Positions 54,296 to 63,848 of a stretch of 64,000 nucleotides of DNA are shown here, in pieces; position 1 is the stretch's first letter; each line of letters begins with the position of its first letter. The notes under the pieces were generated by a model. That model was given only the letters and a program-made list of their open reading frames with translations. It did not search any database and was not told the origin of the DNA. This DNA is from Microbacterium galbinum (GTDB lineage Bacteria; Actinomycetota; Actinomycetes; Actinomycetales; Microbacteriaceae), in NCBI RefSeq assembly GCF_023091225.1, contig NZ_JAHWXM010000002.1, forward strand, positions 62,001 through 126,000, written 5' to 3'. Position numbers and translations under genes: made by a program.

Positions 54296-55417
54296 TTACT
54301 GGTACGACTTCACGATCTCGAGCAGGCTCGGAACGTTGGCGTAGGCCTCGGCGGCGTTGTCCTTGGTGACGATCACCGGGTCAAGCAGGTACGAGTCGAC
54401 GATCTTGGCGCCGTTGTCGTAGGACTCGGTGTCGTTGACGTCGACCTCCTCGCCCTTCTGGAGCTGCTCGACCATCTTGATGGCCTGCGCCACCAGGAGA
54501 GTCGTGTCCTTGTTGATCGTGGAGTACTGCACACCCTCCATGATCGACTTGACGGACTCGACCTCGGAGTCCTGACCCGTGACGACCGGAACCGGCTTGC
54601 CGGCCTGCTGCACCGAGGTGATGATGGCGCGTGCGAGCGTGTCGTTGGGCGAGAGGACGCCGTCGATGACGGTGTCACCGCTGTACGAACCGGTCAGGAT
54701 CGTGTCCATGCGGTTCTGGGCGTTCTCCGGGAGCCATCCCTCCGTCGCCGTCTGGGCGATTTCCGTCTGACCGGAGACGACCTTCAGCGTGCCGTCGTCG
54801 ATCTTCGGCTGAAGCACATCCATCGCGCCGTCGAAGAAGACGGACGAGTTGGCGTCCGTCGCCGCGCCGGAGAAGAGCTCGATGTTGTACGGAGCTTCGT
54901 GGCCCGCGTTCGCCTCGAGACCGTCCAGGAGCGCCTGCCCCTGCAGCTGGCCGACCTTGAAGTTGTCGAAAGCGACGTAGTAGTCGACAGCCTCGGTGTT
55001 CTCGATGAGACGGTCGTACGCGATCACGTACGCACCGGCATCCTTGGCCGCCTGCACCTGGGTGGCCAGCTGCTTGCCATCGTTCGCGCCGATGATGACG
55101 ACCTTGGCACCGTTCTGCACCATGGCCTGGATCTGGTTCTGCTGTTCTGCGACCGTGTTGCTCGACGGCGCGTACTGCACGTCGGCCTTGAAACCCGCGG
55201 CTTCGAGTCCGTCGGTGAACAGCTTGCCGGCGAGCACCCAGTTCTCCGACGTCTTGTCGGGGAGTGCGACACCGATCGTCGAACCCGCTTCGAAGCCGCT
55301 GGTGGCCTCTTCGCCGCTGCCGGATCCGGTGTCACCGCCGCGCTCCGATGAGCAGCCGGTGAGGGCGAAGGCGCCCGCGACGACAAGCGCTGTCGCCGAA
55401 ACAAGGATCTTCTTCAT
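54296..55417 (-). CDS. Multiple-sugar-binding lipoprotein (ChvE/MmsX type)
   Basis: CUT2-class periplasmic-binding-like lipoprotein (373 aa). The lipobox is LTGC (Cys22), followed by a Gly/Ser/Glu linker, then IGVALPDKTSENWVLAGKLF. NNxxQ-like segments (AEQQNQIQAMVQNGAKVVIIGAND), YDRLIENTEAVDYYVAFDNFKVG and SPNDTLARAIITSVQQAG fit the ChvE branch binding aldose monosaccharides. The ATG at 55415–55417 is the only sensible start before the signal peptide. It is the third gene of the mmsAB operon and ends at a hairpin. Confidence 0.9.
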   Translation of the reverse strand: MKKILVSATALVVAGAFALTGCSSERGGDTGSGSGEEATSGFEAGSTIGVALPDKTSENWVLAGKLFTDGLEAAGFKADVQYAPSSNTVAEQQNQIQAMVQNGAKVVIIGANDGKQLATQVQAAKDAGAYVIAYDRLIENTEAVDYYVAFDNFKVGQLQGQALLDGLEANAGHEAPYNIELFSGAATDANSSVFFDGAMDVLQPKIDDGTLKVVSGQTEIAQTATEGWLPENAQNRMDTILTGSYSGDTVIDGVLSPNDTLARAIITSVQQAGKPVPVVTGQDSEVESVKSIMEGVQYSTINKDTTLLVAQAIKMVEQLQKGEEVDVNDTESYDNGAKIVDSYLLDPVIVTKDNAAEAYANVPSLLEIVKSYQ

Positions 55418-55476
55418 GTGATCTCTTTCTCTGGTGTGTGAAGGTCTGAACGCGCGTGGGCCACGCGATCGGACCC

Positions 55477-56832
55477 CTACTTTCCGCTCGTCTTGTCGAC
55501 GGGTGGGGCTTGGTAGGTCTTGTTGGGCTCGAAGGTCTCTGTGGCGGGATCCACCTGACGGCCGAAGCGGCGCGTCATGAAACCGATGAGCGACGGGCGT
55601 CCCTGCTGCTTGTTCCAGACGTCGATGCCGACGGCGAGGAGCAGCACGATTCCCTTGACCATGGCGACGACGTCCGACCCCTGTCCGAGGAGGGCGAGGC
55701 CGTTGTTGAGGAACGCCATCACGAGTCCACCGATGATCGATCCGATCACGGTACCGATACCACCGGCGACGGCCGCGCCACCGATGAAGACCGAGGCGAT
55801 CGCGTCGAGCTCCCAGCCGGTGCCGTCGTTCGGGCCGGAGGCCTGCGAACGGGCGACGAAGATCATTCCGGCGAGTGCCGCGAGCATCGACATGTTCATC
55901 ATGACGAAGAAGTCGACCCAGCGGTCCTTGACGCCCGACAGGCGCGCGGCCTGGCGGTTGCCACCGACGGCGTAGATGTGACGACCGAAGACCGTCTTGC
56001 TCGTGATGAAGGTGTAGAGGATGACGAGGGCGAGGAGGATCAGACCCGGAACCGGGAAGCTCGTGCCCGGACGACCGGTCGCGAACATCCAGGCCGCGAC
56101 GAGCACGACGAGCGAAAGGAGCACGACCTTGGTGATGCTCACCCAGAGGGGGGCGCTCTCCGATCCCATCTTGTGCTGCACGCGACGGGTGCGGATCTCG
56201 AAGAAGACCAGCCAGGCCACTGCCACGAGAGCGAGGAGCATCGTCGGGATGTTGAACGGCAGAGGCAATCCGATCTCCGGCAGATAGCCGGTACCGATGA
56301 CCTGGAACCCCTTGGGGACGGGGATCGTCTGTGAGTCGCCGATGACCTGCTGCCAGCCGCGGAAGAGCAGCATGCCCGCGAGCGTCACGATGAACGCGGG
56401 AACTCCGACGTACGCCACCCACAAACCCTGCCAGGCGCCGACCGCGGCACCCACGGCCAGGCCGAGCAGGATCGCGAGCGGCCAGGGAAGGCTCCAGTCC
56501 TGCATGGCCTTCGCCACGATGATCCCGGTGAAGGCCGCCACGGATCCGACCGAGAGGTCGATGTGTCCCATGATGATGACCATCACCATGCCGATCGCCA
56601 GGATCAGGATGAACGAGTACTGGTTGATGACGTTGATCAGGTTGCCCGAGGTCAGCGTCGCGCCGTTGGGCCCGTTGCGGATGAGCGTCAGGATCTCGAA
56701 CAGCACGATGATGACGATCAGGCTGCCGAGGATTCCGAACTGGCGCAGCGTCGAGGTGCCGCCGCCGCCGAACATCTTGGTGATGTCCTTGAAGTGGAAC
56801 CCGCGCTTCGCGGTCGTGGTCTCGGTGGTCAT
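55477..56832 (-). CDS. Multiple-sugar ABC transporter permease (MmsB/GguB type)
   Basis: CUT2 permease (451 aa, about ten helices). [17 protein letters not shown] and the [25 protein letters not shown] loop are signature regions, and [22 protein letters not shown] is the conserved late motif. It has a ~40-residue C-terminal cytoplasmic tail. The ATG overlaps the ATPase stop (ATGA). The 59-bp gap to the binding-protein gene contains a short CGCGTG/CACGCG hairpin. Confidence 0.92.
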   Translation of the reverse strand: MTTETTTAKRGFHFKDITKMFGGGGTSTLRQFGILGSLIVIIVLFEILTLIRNGPNGATLTSGNLINVINQYSFILILAIGMVMVIIMGHIDLSVGSVAAFTGIIVAKAMQDWSLPWPLAILLGLAVGAAVGAWQGLWVAYVGVPAFIVTLAGMLLFRGWQQVIGDSQTIPVPKGFQVIGTGYLPEIGLPLPFNIPTMLLALVAVAWLVFFEIRTRRVQHKMGSESAPLWVSITKVVLLSLVVLVAAWMFATGRPGTSFPVPGLILLALVILYTFITSKTVFGRHIYAVGGNRQAARLSGVKDRWVDFFVMMNMSMLAALAGMIFVARSQASGPNDGTGWELDAIASVFIGGAAVAGGIGTVIGSIIGGLVMAFLNNGLALLGQGSDVVAMVKGIVLLLAVGIDVWNKQQGRPSLIGFMTRRFGRQVDPATETFEPNKTYQAPPVDKTSGK

Positions 56833-58397
56833 GCGGATGCTTTCTGGGTAGCGGAGGTCATGCTGCGCATGAGGGCCTCGGGTGTCGCCTGGTCGGCCGG
56901 GATGCAGTCGGTGACCCGACCTTCGAAGACGGTGTAGATGCGGTCGGAGATGCCGAGCAGCTCGGGCAACTCGCTGGAGATCACGATCACGCCCTTGCCC
57001 TGCGCCGCGAGCTCGTTGATGATCGCGTAGATCTCGTACTTCGCGCCGACGTCGATGCCGCGGGTGGGCTCGTCGAGGATCAGCAGGTCGGGGTCGGTGA
57101 ACATCCACTTCGCGAGGACGACCTTCTGCTGGTTGCCGCCCGACAGCTTGCCGACGCCCTCCTCGACCGAGGGGGTCTTGATGCGCAGCGCCTTGCGGTA
57201 CTGGTCGGCGACCGCGAACTCCGCACGGTCGTCGACGACGCCGCGCTTGGTGATCTTCGAGAGCTTGGCGGCGACGACCGATCGCTTGATCGTGTCGAGC
57301 AGGTTGAGGCCCAGCACCTTGCGGTCCTCGCTCACGTAGGCGAGGCCGTGCTTGATCGCCGAGGCGACGTCGGGCAGGGAGATCTCCTGCCCGTCCTTGA
57401 CCATGGTGCCGCCGAGGAACGTGCCGTAGGAGCGTCCGAACATGCTCATCGCGAACTCGGTGCGTCCGGCGCCCATGAGTCCGGCGATGCCGACGACCTC
57501 ACCACGGCGCACGTTGAGGCTGGAACCCTTGACGACCATGCGCTCGGAGACGGTCGGATGCTGCACCCACCAGTCCTTGACCTCGAAGAACACCTCGCCG
57601 ATCTCGGGGGTGCGGTCGGGGTAGCGGCTCTCGAGCGAGCGACCGACCATGCCGCGGATGATGCGATCCTCGTTGATCTCGCCGCGCGAGATGTCGAGGG
57701 TCTCGACCGTGCGGCCGTCGCGGATGATCGTGATCTCGTCGGCGATCTGCTCGATCTCGTTGAGCTTGTGGCTGATCATGATCGACGCGATGCCCTTGGC
57801 CTTGAGGCCGAGGATCAGGTCGAGCAGGTGCTGCGAGTCGTTCTCATTGAGCGCGGCGGTCGGCTCGTCGAGGATGAGCAGCTTGACGTCCTTGTTGAGC
57901 GCCTTGGCGATCTCGATGAGCTGCTGCTTGCCGACGCCGAGGGTCTTGATCTGCACGTCGGGGTCTTCATTGAGACCCACGCGGGCGAGCAGCTCGGTGG
58001 CGCGCTTCGTCTGCGCCTGCCAGTCGATCGTGCCGAAGCGGCGGATCTCGTTGCCGAGGAAGATGTTCTCGGTGACCGAGAGCTCGGGGATGAGCGCGAG
58101 CTCCTGGTGGATGATGGCGATGCCGGCGGCTTCGCTCGCCGCGATGTCCTTGTAGCGCTGCTCTTCGCCGTAGAGCAGGATCTCTCCGTCGTAGGTGCCG
58201 TACGGGTACACCCCCGACAGCACCTTCATGAGCGTCGACTTCCCGGCACCGTTCTCGCCGCAGATCGCATGGATCTCGCCGGCGCGGACAGTGATCGAGA
58301 CGTCGGCGAGAGCCTTGACCCCCGGGAACTCCTTGGTGATGTTCTTCATCTCCAGGATCGGGCCAGACACGGTAGGCAACGTTGCTGTGGTGCTCAC
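56829..58397 (-). CDS. Multiple-sugar ABC transporter ATP-binding protein (MmsA/GguA type)
   Basis: Double ATPase (522 aa). Domain 1 has Walker [10 protein letters not shown] and the degenerate signature VGKQQLIEI; domain 2 has GLMGAGRTE and [15 protein letters not shown] with [10 protein letters not shown]. The [15 protein letters not shown] insertion and [27 protein letters not shown] are typical of the xylose/multiple-sugar class. The GTG at 58395–58397 has GAGGAAG upstream; longer frame upstream crosses the operator and is not used. Confidence 0.93.
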   Translation of the reverse strand: MSTTATLPTVSGPILEMKNITKEFPGVKALADVSITVRAGEIHAICGENGAGKSTLMKVLSGVYPYGTYDGEILLYGEEQRYKDIAASEAAGIAIIHQELALIPELSVTENIFLGNEIRRFGTIDWQAQTKRATELLARVGLNEDPDVQIKTLGVGKQQLIEIAKALNKDVKLLILDEPTAALNENDSQHLLDLILGLKAKGIASIMISHKLNEIEQIADEITIIRDGRTVETLDISRGEINEDRIIRGMVGRSLESRYPDRTPEIGEVFFEVKDWWVQHPTVSERMVVKGSSLNVRRGEVVGIAGLMGAGRTEFAMSMFGRSYGTFLGGTMVKDGQEISLPDVASAIKHGLAYVSEDRKVLGLNLLDTIKRSVVAAKLSKITKRGVVDDRAEFAVADQYRKALRIKTPSVEEGVGKLSGGNQQKVVLAKWMFTDPDLLILDEPTRGIDVGAKYEIYAIINELAAQGKGVIVISSELPELLGISDRIYTVFEGRVTDCIPADQATPEALMRSMTSATQKASA

Positions 58398-58428
58398 GGA
58401 TCTTCCTCGCGACGTGCGGTCACCTTCG

Positions 58429-58444
58429 ATGTGACCGTTCACAT
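58429..58444. promoter_or_regulatory. LacI-type operator before mmsA
   Basis: ATGTGACCGTTCACAT, a perfect 6-bp inverted repeat fitting TGTGANCGNTCACA. A TATGTA candidate -10 (58448–58453, minus strand) lies just upstream, so binding would block initiation. A near-identical site lies before the lacI-type gene at 59561. Confidence 0.7.
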
Positions 58445-58502
58445 TGGTACATACAACTCCGGCGCACCGGGCCTGTCAAGTCCGGCGCGGATTTTCGTGT
58501 CG

Positions 58503-59534
58503 CTACCGTGACCTGCGCGGCGCGTGGGGCCCCGCGGACTCGCGATCGCGCACCGTGGTCTGGATCGGACCGAACTCCGGAGCCTGCTCCCCGCGGATCT
58601 GCGCGAGCAGGATCTTCACCGCGCGACGGCCCAGTTCGGGGAAGTCCTGGTGCACCGTGGTGAGGGTCGGTGCCACGTGCGCGGCCACCGGTACGTCGTC
58701 GAATCCGACGACGCTGATGTCGTCGGGTACGCGCACCCCGGCATCGCGGAACCCGTGCATGAGCCCGATCGCCATGAGGTCGTTCGCCGCGAACACCGCC
58801 GTGAAGTCGCGCCGGCGCGACAGTTCCTGCCCGGCGAAGTAGCCGAAGTCCGCGGTCCAGTCGCCGCGGATCGGCGGGAAGGTCGGCAGATCGGCCTCGC
58901 GCAGGCCGTCGAGGTATCCGCGCATACGCGACTCCGCCTCGATCCAGTCCTGCGGGCCGGCCAGATGCAGGATGTCGCTGTGCCCGAGGCGGATGAGATG
59001 CTCGGTCGCGGCTCGCGCCCCAGCGACCTGATCCGCCGACAGACTCACCCCGTCCGACCCCGACGCGGTCTGCAGCGTCACGAACGGGAAGTCGACCGCC
59101 ATCCCCCGCAGCACGTGGAACACGCGCACCTGAGGAGCGAGCACCACGATTCCGTCGACCTGTTCGCGTGCGAGCTGGCGCACGGCGCTGCCGATCGCCT
59201 CCGGCGTGGTCGCCGCGAGGTTGAGCGTCGAGACCGAGTACCCCTCCTCGCGAGCGGCATCCTCGATGCTCGCGATCGACGAGGTCGGCCCGAACTCCCC
59301 GATCGTGGCCGAGAGCACGCCGAGCATGTTCGATCTGCTCGTGACGAGCGCACGGGCGGCGAGATTCGGGCGGTAGTCGAGCACCGAGATCGCGTCGAGC
59401 ACCTTCGCCTTCGTCTCGGGGCGGATGCTCGGATGATCGTTGAGCACGCGGGAGACGGTCTGATGCGAGACCCCGGCGAGACGGGCGACATCGCGGATGC
59501 TGGGCATCCGGGCGCGCTCGGAGGCAGTGGACAT
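58503..59534 (-). CDS. LacI family regulator of the multiple-sugar importer
   Basis: Repressor (343 aa). The helix-turn-helix is SIRDVARLAGVSHQTVSRVLNDHPSIRPETK and the hinge YRPNLAARALVTSRS. The sugar-binding domain contains GFDDVPVAAHVAPTLTTVHQDF. AAGGAGG lies 5 nt before the ATG at 59532–59534; a GTG one codon upstream is less well spaced. It lies upstream of mmsA on the same strand, and both genes carry the same operator, so it likely controls itself and the importer. Confidence 0.92.
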   Translation of the reverse strand: MSTASERARMPSIRDVARLAGVSHQTVSRVLNDHPSIRPETKAKVLDAISVLDYRPNLAARALVTSRSNMLGVLSATIGEFGPTSSIASIEDAAREEGYSVSTLNLAATTPEAIGSAVRQLAREQVDGIVVLAPQVRVFHVLRGMAVDFPFVTLQTASGSDGVSLSADQVAGARAATEHLIRLGHSDILHLAGPQDWIEAESRMRGYLDGLREADLPTFPPIRGDWTADFGYFAGQELSRRRDFTAVFAANDLMAIGLMHGFRDAGVRVPDDISVVGFDDVPVAAHVAPTLTTVHQDFPELGRRAVKILLAQIRGEQAPEFGPIQTTVRDRESAGPHAPRRSR

Positions 59535-59560
59535 CACGGCCTCCTTGCATGTGCACCCTT

Positions 59561-59576
59561 ATGTGCACGGTCACAT
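59561..59576. promoter_or_regulatory. LacI-type operator before the second lacI gene
   Basis: ATGTGCACGGTCACAT, one mismatch from TGTGANCGNTCACA. It lies 9 bp downstream of CATAAT (59586–59591, minus strand), a near-consensus -10, so repressor would sit on the start site. A second ATGTGCAC occurs 12 bp away at 59549–59556. Confidence 0.65.
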
Positions 59577-59647
59577 CGTACGTACATTATGACCCTGAGC
59601 GCACGAAAGCGCCTAGCGCGGGAACGGAGCGCGGGTCGGGAATCGGG

Positions 59648-60580
59648 TCAGACCAGGATGCGCGCGCCCGGCACGGGGCCGTGCACGTGGAGCGCTTCCC
59701 GACCCGCCTGCTGCAGCGCGGTCTGCACCGCCTGCGCGGACTCCGGATCACCGCACAGGAGGGCGACCGTGGGTCCGGAGCCCGACACGATGCCGTGGAG
59801 CGCACCCGCGCGGATGCCGCGCCGGATCGTCTCCTCGAGGTCGGGACGCCGGTGCACCGCGGCCGCCTGCAGATCGTTGTGCAGGCTCGCCGCCAGCTGC
59901 ACCGCATCGCCCGACCGGAGCGCCTGCAGCACGGGGATCGGCACGTCGAGGCTCGACGGCGGATCGTCGGCGAGCGCCCCCTCCTCCTCGCGGAGCAGGT
60001 CGAGCTGCTCGTACACGGCGGGGGTCGAGAGGCCTTCGTCGCTGGTGACCAGCACCCAGTCGAACCGGCCGCGGGCGAGCGCGGGGTTGAGCTGATCGCC
60101 GCGCCCCGTGCCGACGGCGGTGCCCCCGTGCAGGGCGAAGGGCACGTCGGCCCCGAGCCGCGCAGCCAACTCGTGCAGCCGCGCGGGCGAGAACCCGGTG
60201 CCCCACAGTGCATCGCACGCCACGAGGGCGGCTGCGGCATCCGCCGATCCCCCGCCCATGCCGCCGGCGACGGGCACGCTCTTGCGGATCTCGAGCGCCA
60301 CTCCCCCGTGGTAGTCGGCGGCGGCGGCGAGCAGCTTCGCCGCACGCATCGCGAGGTTGCGGTCGTCGAGCGGAACGGCATCCGCGTCCACCGCTCCTCG
60401 AACCGTCACCGAAAAGTCGTCCGCCGCCCGTGCGATCACGTCCTCGTACAGCGACACCGCCTGGAAGACGGTCGCGAGGGCGTGATACCCGTCGTCGTGG
60501 CGCCCGCCGACCCCGAGGAAGACGTTGATCTTCCCCGGGGCGCGGACGTGCACCCGATCGACGGACGCGGCAGAGCTCAT
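59648..60580 (-). CDS. ispE: 4-diphosphocytidyl-2-C-methyl-D-erythritol kinase
   Basis: GHMP kinase of the MEP isoprenoid pathway (310 aa). VRAPGKINVFLGVGGRHDDGYHALATVF carries the catalytic lysine and substrate contacts, the ATP loop is PVAGGMGGGSADAAAAL, and VSGSGPTVALL is motif 3. The ATG at 60578–60580 lies 4 nt after the aldo/keto reductase stop. It usually lies next to ksgA; here one gene intervenes. Confidence 0.95.
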   Translation of the reverse strand: MSSAASVDRVHVRAPGKINVFLGVGGRHDDGYHALATVFQAVSLYEDVIARAADDFSVTVRGAVDADAVPLDDRNLAMRAAKLLAAAADYHGGVALEIRKSVPVAGGMGGGSADAAAALVACDALWGTGFSPARLHELAARLGADVPFALHGGTAVGTGRGDQLNPALARGRFDWVLVTSDEGLSTPAVYEQLDLLREEEGALADDPPSSLDVPIPVLQALRSGDAVQLAASLHNDLQAAAVHRRPDLEETIRRGIRAGALHGIVSGSGPTVALLCGDPESAQAVQTALQQAGREALHVHGPVPGARILV

Positions 60581-60584
60581 CGGC

Positions 60585-61652
60585 TCACAGCTCCGAGGAC
60601 TTCGCCCACAGGTTGACGTCGACCTTGCCCGAGAGGGAGTCGATGCGGGCGAGCTGCTCGGAGGTGAACTCCGGACCGTTCACCGCGGCGATGTTCTCGT
60701 CGAGCTGCGAGACGCGCGAGGCGCCGATCAGCGCCGAGGCGACGACCGGGTTGCGCAGCGTCCACTGCAGGGCGAGCTGGGCGAGCGACTGTCCGCGTTC
60801 CTTCGCCACCTCGTTCAGGTCGCGCAGGGTCTGCACGGCCTCGTCGCTCAGACGCCCCTCGGGCAGCGAGCCGCGCTTCTGCGCGCGATCGGCCGTGCCG
60901 TCGCCGAGGTACTTGTCGGTGAGCAGGCCCTGGGCGAGTGGGGTGAACGCGATCGCACCGAGGCCGTTCTGCGTGAGGGTGTCGTCGAGGCCGTCCTCGA
61001 CCCAGCGGTTGAGGATCGAGTACGCGGGCTGGTGGATGACGAGCGGGGTGCCCAGTTCCTTCGCGACGGCGACGGCCTCGGCCGTGCGCTCGGCGCTGTA
61101 CGAGGAGATGCCCACGTAGAGCGCCTTGCCCTGGCGGACAAGGGTGTCCAGCGCTGCGACGGTCTCGGTGATCGGGGTGACCGGGTCGACGCGGTGCGAG
61201 TAGAAGATGTCGACGTAGTCGAGGCCCATGCGCGTGAGCGACTGCTCGGCGCTCGCGAGGATGTACTTGCGGCTCGCGAAGTCTCCGTAGGGCCCGGGCC
61301 ACATGTCCCACCCGGCCTTCGACGAGATGATGAGCTCGTCGCGGTACGGGCGGAAGTCCTCGGCGAAGATGCGACCGAAGTTCTTCTCGGCCGAGCCGTA
61401 GGGCGGGCCGTAGTTGTTGGCGAGGTCGAAGTGCGTGATGCCGCGGTCGAACGCGTGGCGCAGCAGTGCGCGCTGGTTGTCGAGCGGGATGTTGTCGCCG
61501 AAGTTCCACCACAGGCCGAGCGAGATCGGCGGAAGGTACAGGCCGGACGAGCCGACCTGGCGATAAGCGAACTCGCTGTAGCGGCCGTCGGCGGCGGCGT
61601 ACGGGCGGTGCAGTTCGGGGACGTTCGGGCTGAAGCGGGGCGAGTCGGTCAC
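60585..61652 (-). CDS. Aldo/keto reductase (YghZ/Gpr type)
   Basis: NADPH-dependent reductase (355 aa) of the AKR14-like group that reduces glyceraldehyde-3-phosphate or methylglyoxal. [17 protein letters not shown] holds the catalytic Asp and Tyr, [21 protein letters not shown] the Lys and the class-specific insert, and YSHRVDP the His. The GTG start overlaps the ksgA stop (GTGA). TAATCT ends 6 nt upstream inside ksgA. It separates ksgA from ispE. Confidence 0.9.
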   Translation of the reverse strand: MTDSPRFSPNVPELHRPYAAADGRYSEFAYRQVGSSGLYLPPISLGLWWNFGDNIPLDNQRALLRHAFDRGITHFDLANNYGPPYGSAEKNFGRIFAEDFRPYRDELIISSKAGWDMWPGPYGDFASRKYILASAEQSLTRMGLDYVDIFYSHRVDPVTPITETVAALDTLVRQGKALYVGISSYSAERTAEAVAVAKELGTPLVIHQPAYSILNRWVEDGLDDTLTQNGLGAIAFTPLAQGLLTDKYLGDGTADRAQKRGSLPEGRLSDEAVQTLRDLNEVAKERGQSLAQLALQWTLRNPVVASALIGASRVSQLDENIAAVNGPEFTSEQLARIDSLSGKVDVNLWAKSSEL

Positions 61653-62509
61653 GGTGCCAGATTAGTCGTTGCGGCCTGCGCGGCGATCCTCTGGTAGTCA
61701 TCGACCGTAAGATCCTCGCCCCGGGCGGTCGGCGCGACACCGGCGGCGGTCAGGACCTCGGATGCCGCGGCCGAGCTGCCGAAGATCCCCGACAGCGCCT
61801 GGCGCAGCATCTTGCGGCGCTGGTTGAACGCGGCATCCACGATCTGGAACGTGCGGCGGCGCTCGTCCTCGCTCCCCCGCTCGCCCTCGGACCGGTCGAA
61901 GCCGACCAGCAGGCTGTCGACGTTGGGCACCGGCCAGAAGACCTGGCGCGAGACGTTTCCGCTGAGCTTCCACTCGCCGTACCAGGCGGCCTTCACGCTC
62001 GGAGAACCGTAGATCTTCGACCCCGGCTTCGCGGCGAGACGCTCGGCGACCTCGGCCTGCACCATCACGACGCCGCGCTGCAGGTAGGCGAAGTTCTCGA
62101 GGAAGTGCAGCAGCACCGGCACCGAGACGTTGTACGGGAGGTTGGCGACGAGCACCGTCGGCTCTCCCGGCAGCTCGGTGATGCGCAGGGCATCGGCATC
62201 CACGACGGTCAGCATGCCCTCGGGAACGCCGCGCTCCGCGGCGGTCTGCGGCAGGCGGGCGGCGAGCCGGTGATCGATCTCGACGGCGGTGACCTTCGCC
62301 CCCGCTTCGAGGATCGCGAGCGTCAACGACCCGAGGCCGGGTCCGACCTCGACGACCCGCTCCCCCGGCTGCACGCGCGCGGCGTGCACGATCTTGCGCA
62401 CCGTGTTGGCGTCGACCACGAAGTTCTGGCCGAGCTTCTTGGTGGGGGTGACGTCGAGCTCGGCGGCGAGGCGGCGGATCTCGGTGGCGCCGAGCAGGGT
62501 GACGGTCAT
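61649..62509 (-). CDS. ksgA: 16S rRNA (adenine(1518)-N(6)/adenine(1519)-N(6))-dimethyltransferase
   Basis: Dimethylates the two adjacent adenines of the 16S rRNA 3' hairpin (286 aa). [10 protein letters not shown] begins the domain, the SAM site is [10 protein letters not shown] with VEIDHRLA, and the catalytic motif is [11 protein letters not shown]. The C-terminal helical domain includes [14 protein letters not shown]. Start ATG at 62507–62509. The order tatD–ksgA–ispE is common in Actinobacteria; here an MFS gene on the other strand lies between tatD and ksgA. Confidence 0.95.
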   Translation of the reverse strand: MTVTLLGATEIRRLAAELDVTPTKKLGQNFVVDANTVRKIVHAARVQPGERVVEVGPGLGSLTLAILEAGAKVTAVEIDHRLAARLPQTAAERGVPEGMLTVVDADALRITELPGEPTVLVANLPYNVSVPVLLHFLENFAYLQRGVVMVQAEVAERLAAKPGSKIYGSPSVKAAWYGEWKLSGNVSRQVFWPVPNVDSLLVGFDRSEGERGSEDERRRTFQIVDAAFNQRRKMLRQALSGIFGSSAAASEVLTAAGVAPTARGEDLTVDDYQRIAAQAATTNLAP

Positions 62510-62552
62510 TGCTCCATTCTCCCCTACGGCGGACGATGTCCCCGGCTCCCAG

Positions 62553-62558
62553 TACTCT
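62553..62558 (+). promoter_or_regulatory. Putative -10 box for a leaderless MFS transcript
   Basis: TACTCT, 6 nt (CGGGTG), then the GTG at 62565. No Shine–Dalgarno is visible. A GTG one codon earlier is only 3 nt from the box. Confidence 0.4.
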
Positions 62559-62564
62559 CGGGTG

Positions 62565-63848
62565 GTGCCCACCCTCGGAGAACTCATCGCCCCGCGCCGC
62601 ATGGGGCGCGATTTCCGGTGGCTGCTGGCATCGTCGTGGACCAGCAACGTCGGCGACGGCGTCGCTCTCGCGGCCGCTCCCCTGCTGATCGCCTCGATGA
62701 CCTCGTCGCCGATCCTCGTCGCGGCCGGCGCCATCCTGCAGTTCCTCCCGTGGCTGCTCTTCGGCCTGCACGCGGGAGCGATCGCCGACCGCTTCGACCG
62801 GCGGCGACTGGTGATGCTCGCCAACGCCGCCCGCGCCGTCGTCCTCGCCGCGTTGTGCGTCTTCCTCGTGACCGGTACCGCCAACATCTGGATCGTGCTG
62901 GCGGTGGCCTTCCTCTACGGCACGGCCGAGGTCTTCGTCGACACCGCGGGCAGCACGCTGCTGCCGATGCTGGTGCAGCCCGCCGATCTCGGCATCGGCA
63001 ACGCACGGCTGCAGGCGGGCTATCTCGTGGCCAACCAGTTCGCCGGCCCGCCGCTCGGCGCCTTCCTCTTCGCGGCAGGCAGCGCCTGGCCGTTCCTCGT
63101 CGAGATCGTCTGCGTGCTCGCAGCCGTCGTGCTGATCTCGCGCCTGGCCCGAACCCCGGTGCCCCCGCGTGAGAGCGCCGACGGCGGCGGCTCCGCGCAC
63201 CCTCCCGTGCACACCGACATTGCCGAGGGTCTGCGGTGGCTGTGGCGCAACCCTCCGGTGCGGATGCTGGTGCTCATCATCCTGCTCTTCAACGTCACCT
63301 GGGCCGCGCCCTGGGGTGTGCTCGTGCTCTACGCGACCGAGCACCTGCACATGGGAGCGGTGGGCTACGGAGCGCTCACCACGGCCTCGGCCGTCGGCGG
63401 CATTCTCGCGACGCTGAGCTTCGGGTGGCTGGAGCGGCACATCTCGTTCGCGAGCCTCATGCGCATCGTGCTGACCCTCGAGGTGCTCATGCACCTGGCC
63501 TTCGCACTCACCACCGTGGGGTGGGTGGCGCTCGTGATCATGTTCTTCTTCGGCGCCTACGCCTTCGTCTGGGGCACGATCTCGACCACCGTGCGCCAGC
63601 GGCTCGTGCCCGCCGAACTGCAGGGCCGCGTCGCCTCGGTGAACATGGTCGGCGTGTTCGGGGGCATGGTGATCGGCCAGGCCCTCGGCGGCGTGATCGC
63701 CGAGATCTGGGGCCTCACGGCTCCGTGGTGGTTCGCCTTCGCCGGAGCGGCGCTGACCCTGCTGTTCGTTTGGAAACCGATCAGCGCGATCGTTCAGGCA
63801 AGGCCAGTCTCACAGGACGACCCGGCTCAGCCCTCGAACGAGCCGTAG
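62565..63848 (+). CDS. MFS transporter (enterobactin exporter EntS-like)
   Basis: Major facilitator (427 aa, 12 helices in two halves) of the MFS_3/EntS branch. The loop after helix 2 reads [19 protein letters not shown], a good MFS motif [23 protein letters not shown] and the second-half [26 protein letters not shown] are typical of the branch, which exports siderophores or drugs. The substrate is unknown. It is divergent from ksgA, and its last 22 bp overlap the convergent tatD end. Confidence 0.87.
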   Translation: MPTLGELIAPRRMGRDFRWLLASSWTSNVGDGVALAAAPLLIASMTSSPILVAAGAILQFLPWLLFGLHAGAIADRFDRRRLVMLANAARAVVLAALCVFLVTGTANIWIVLAVAFLYGTAEVFVDTAGSTLLPMLVQPADLGIGNARLQAGYLVANQFAGPPLGAFLFAAGSAWPFLVEIVCVLAAVVLISRLARTPVPPRESADGGGSAHPPVHTDIAEGLRWLWRNPPVRMLVLIILLFNVTWAAPWGVLVLYATEHLHMGAVGYGALTTASAVGGILATLSFGWLERHISFASLMRIVLTLEVLMHLAFALTTVGWVALVIMFFFGAYAFVWGTISTTVRQRLVPAELQGRVASVNMVGVFGGMVIGQALGGVIAEIWGLTAPWWFAFAGAALTLLFVWKPISAIVQARPVSQDDPAQPSNEP

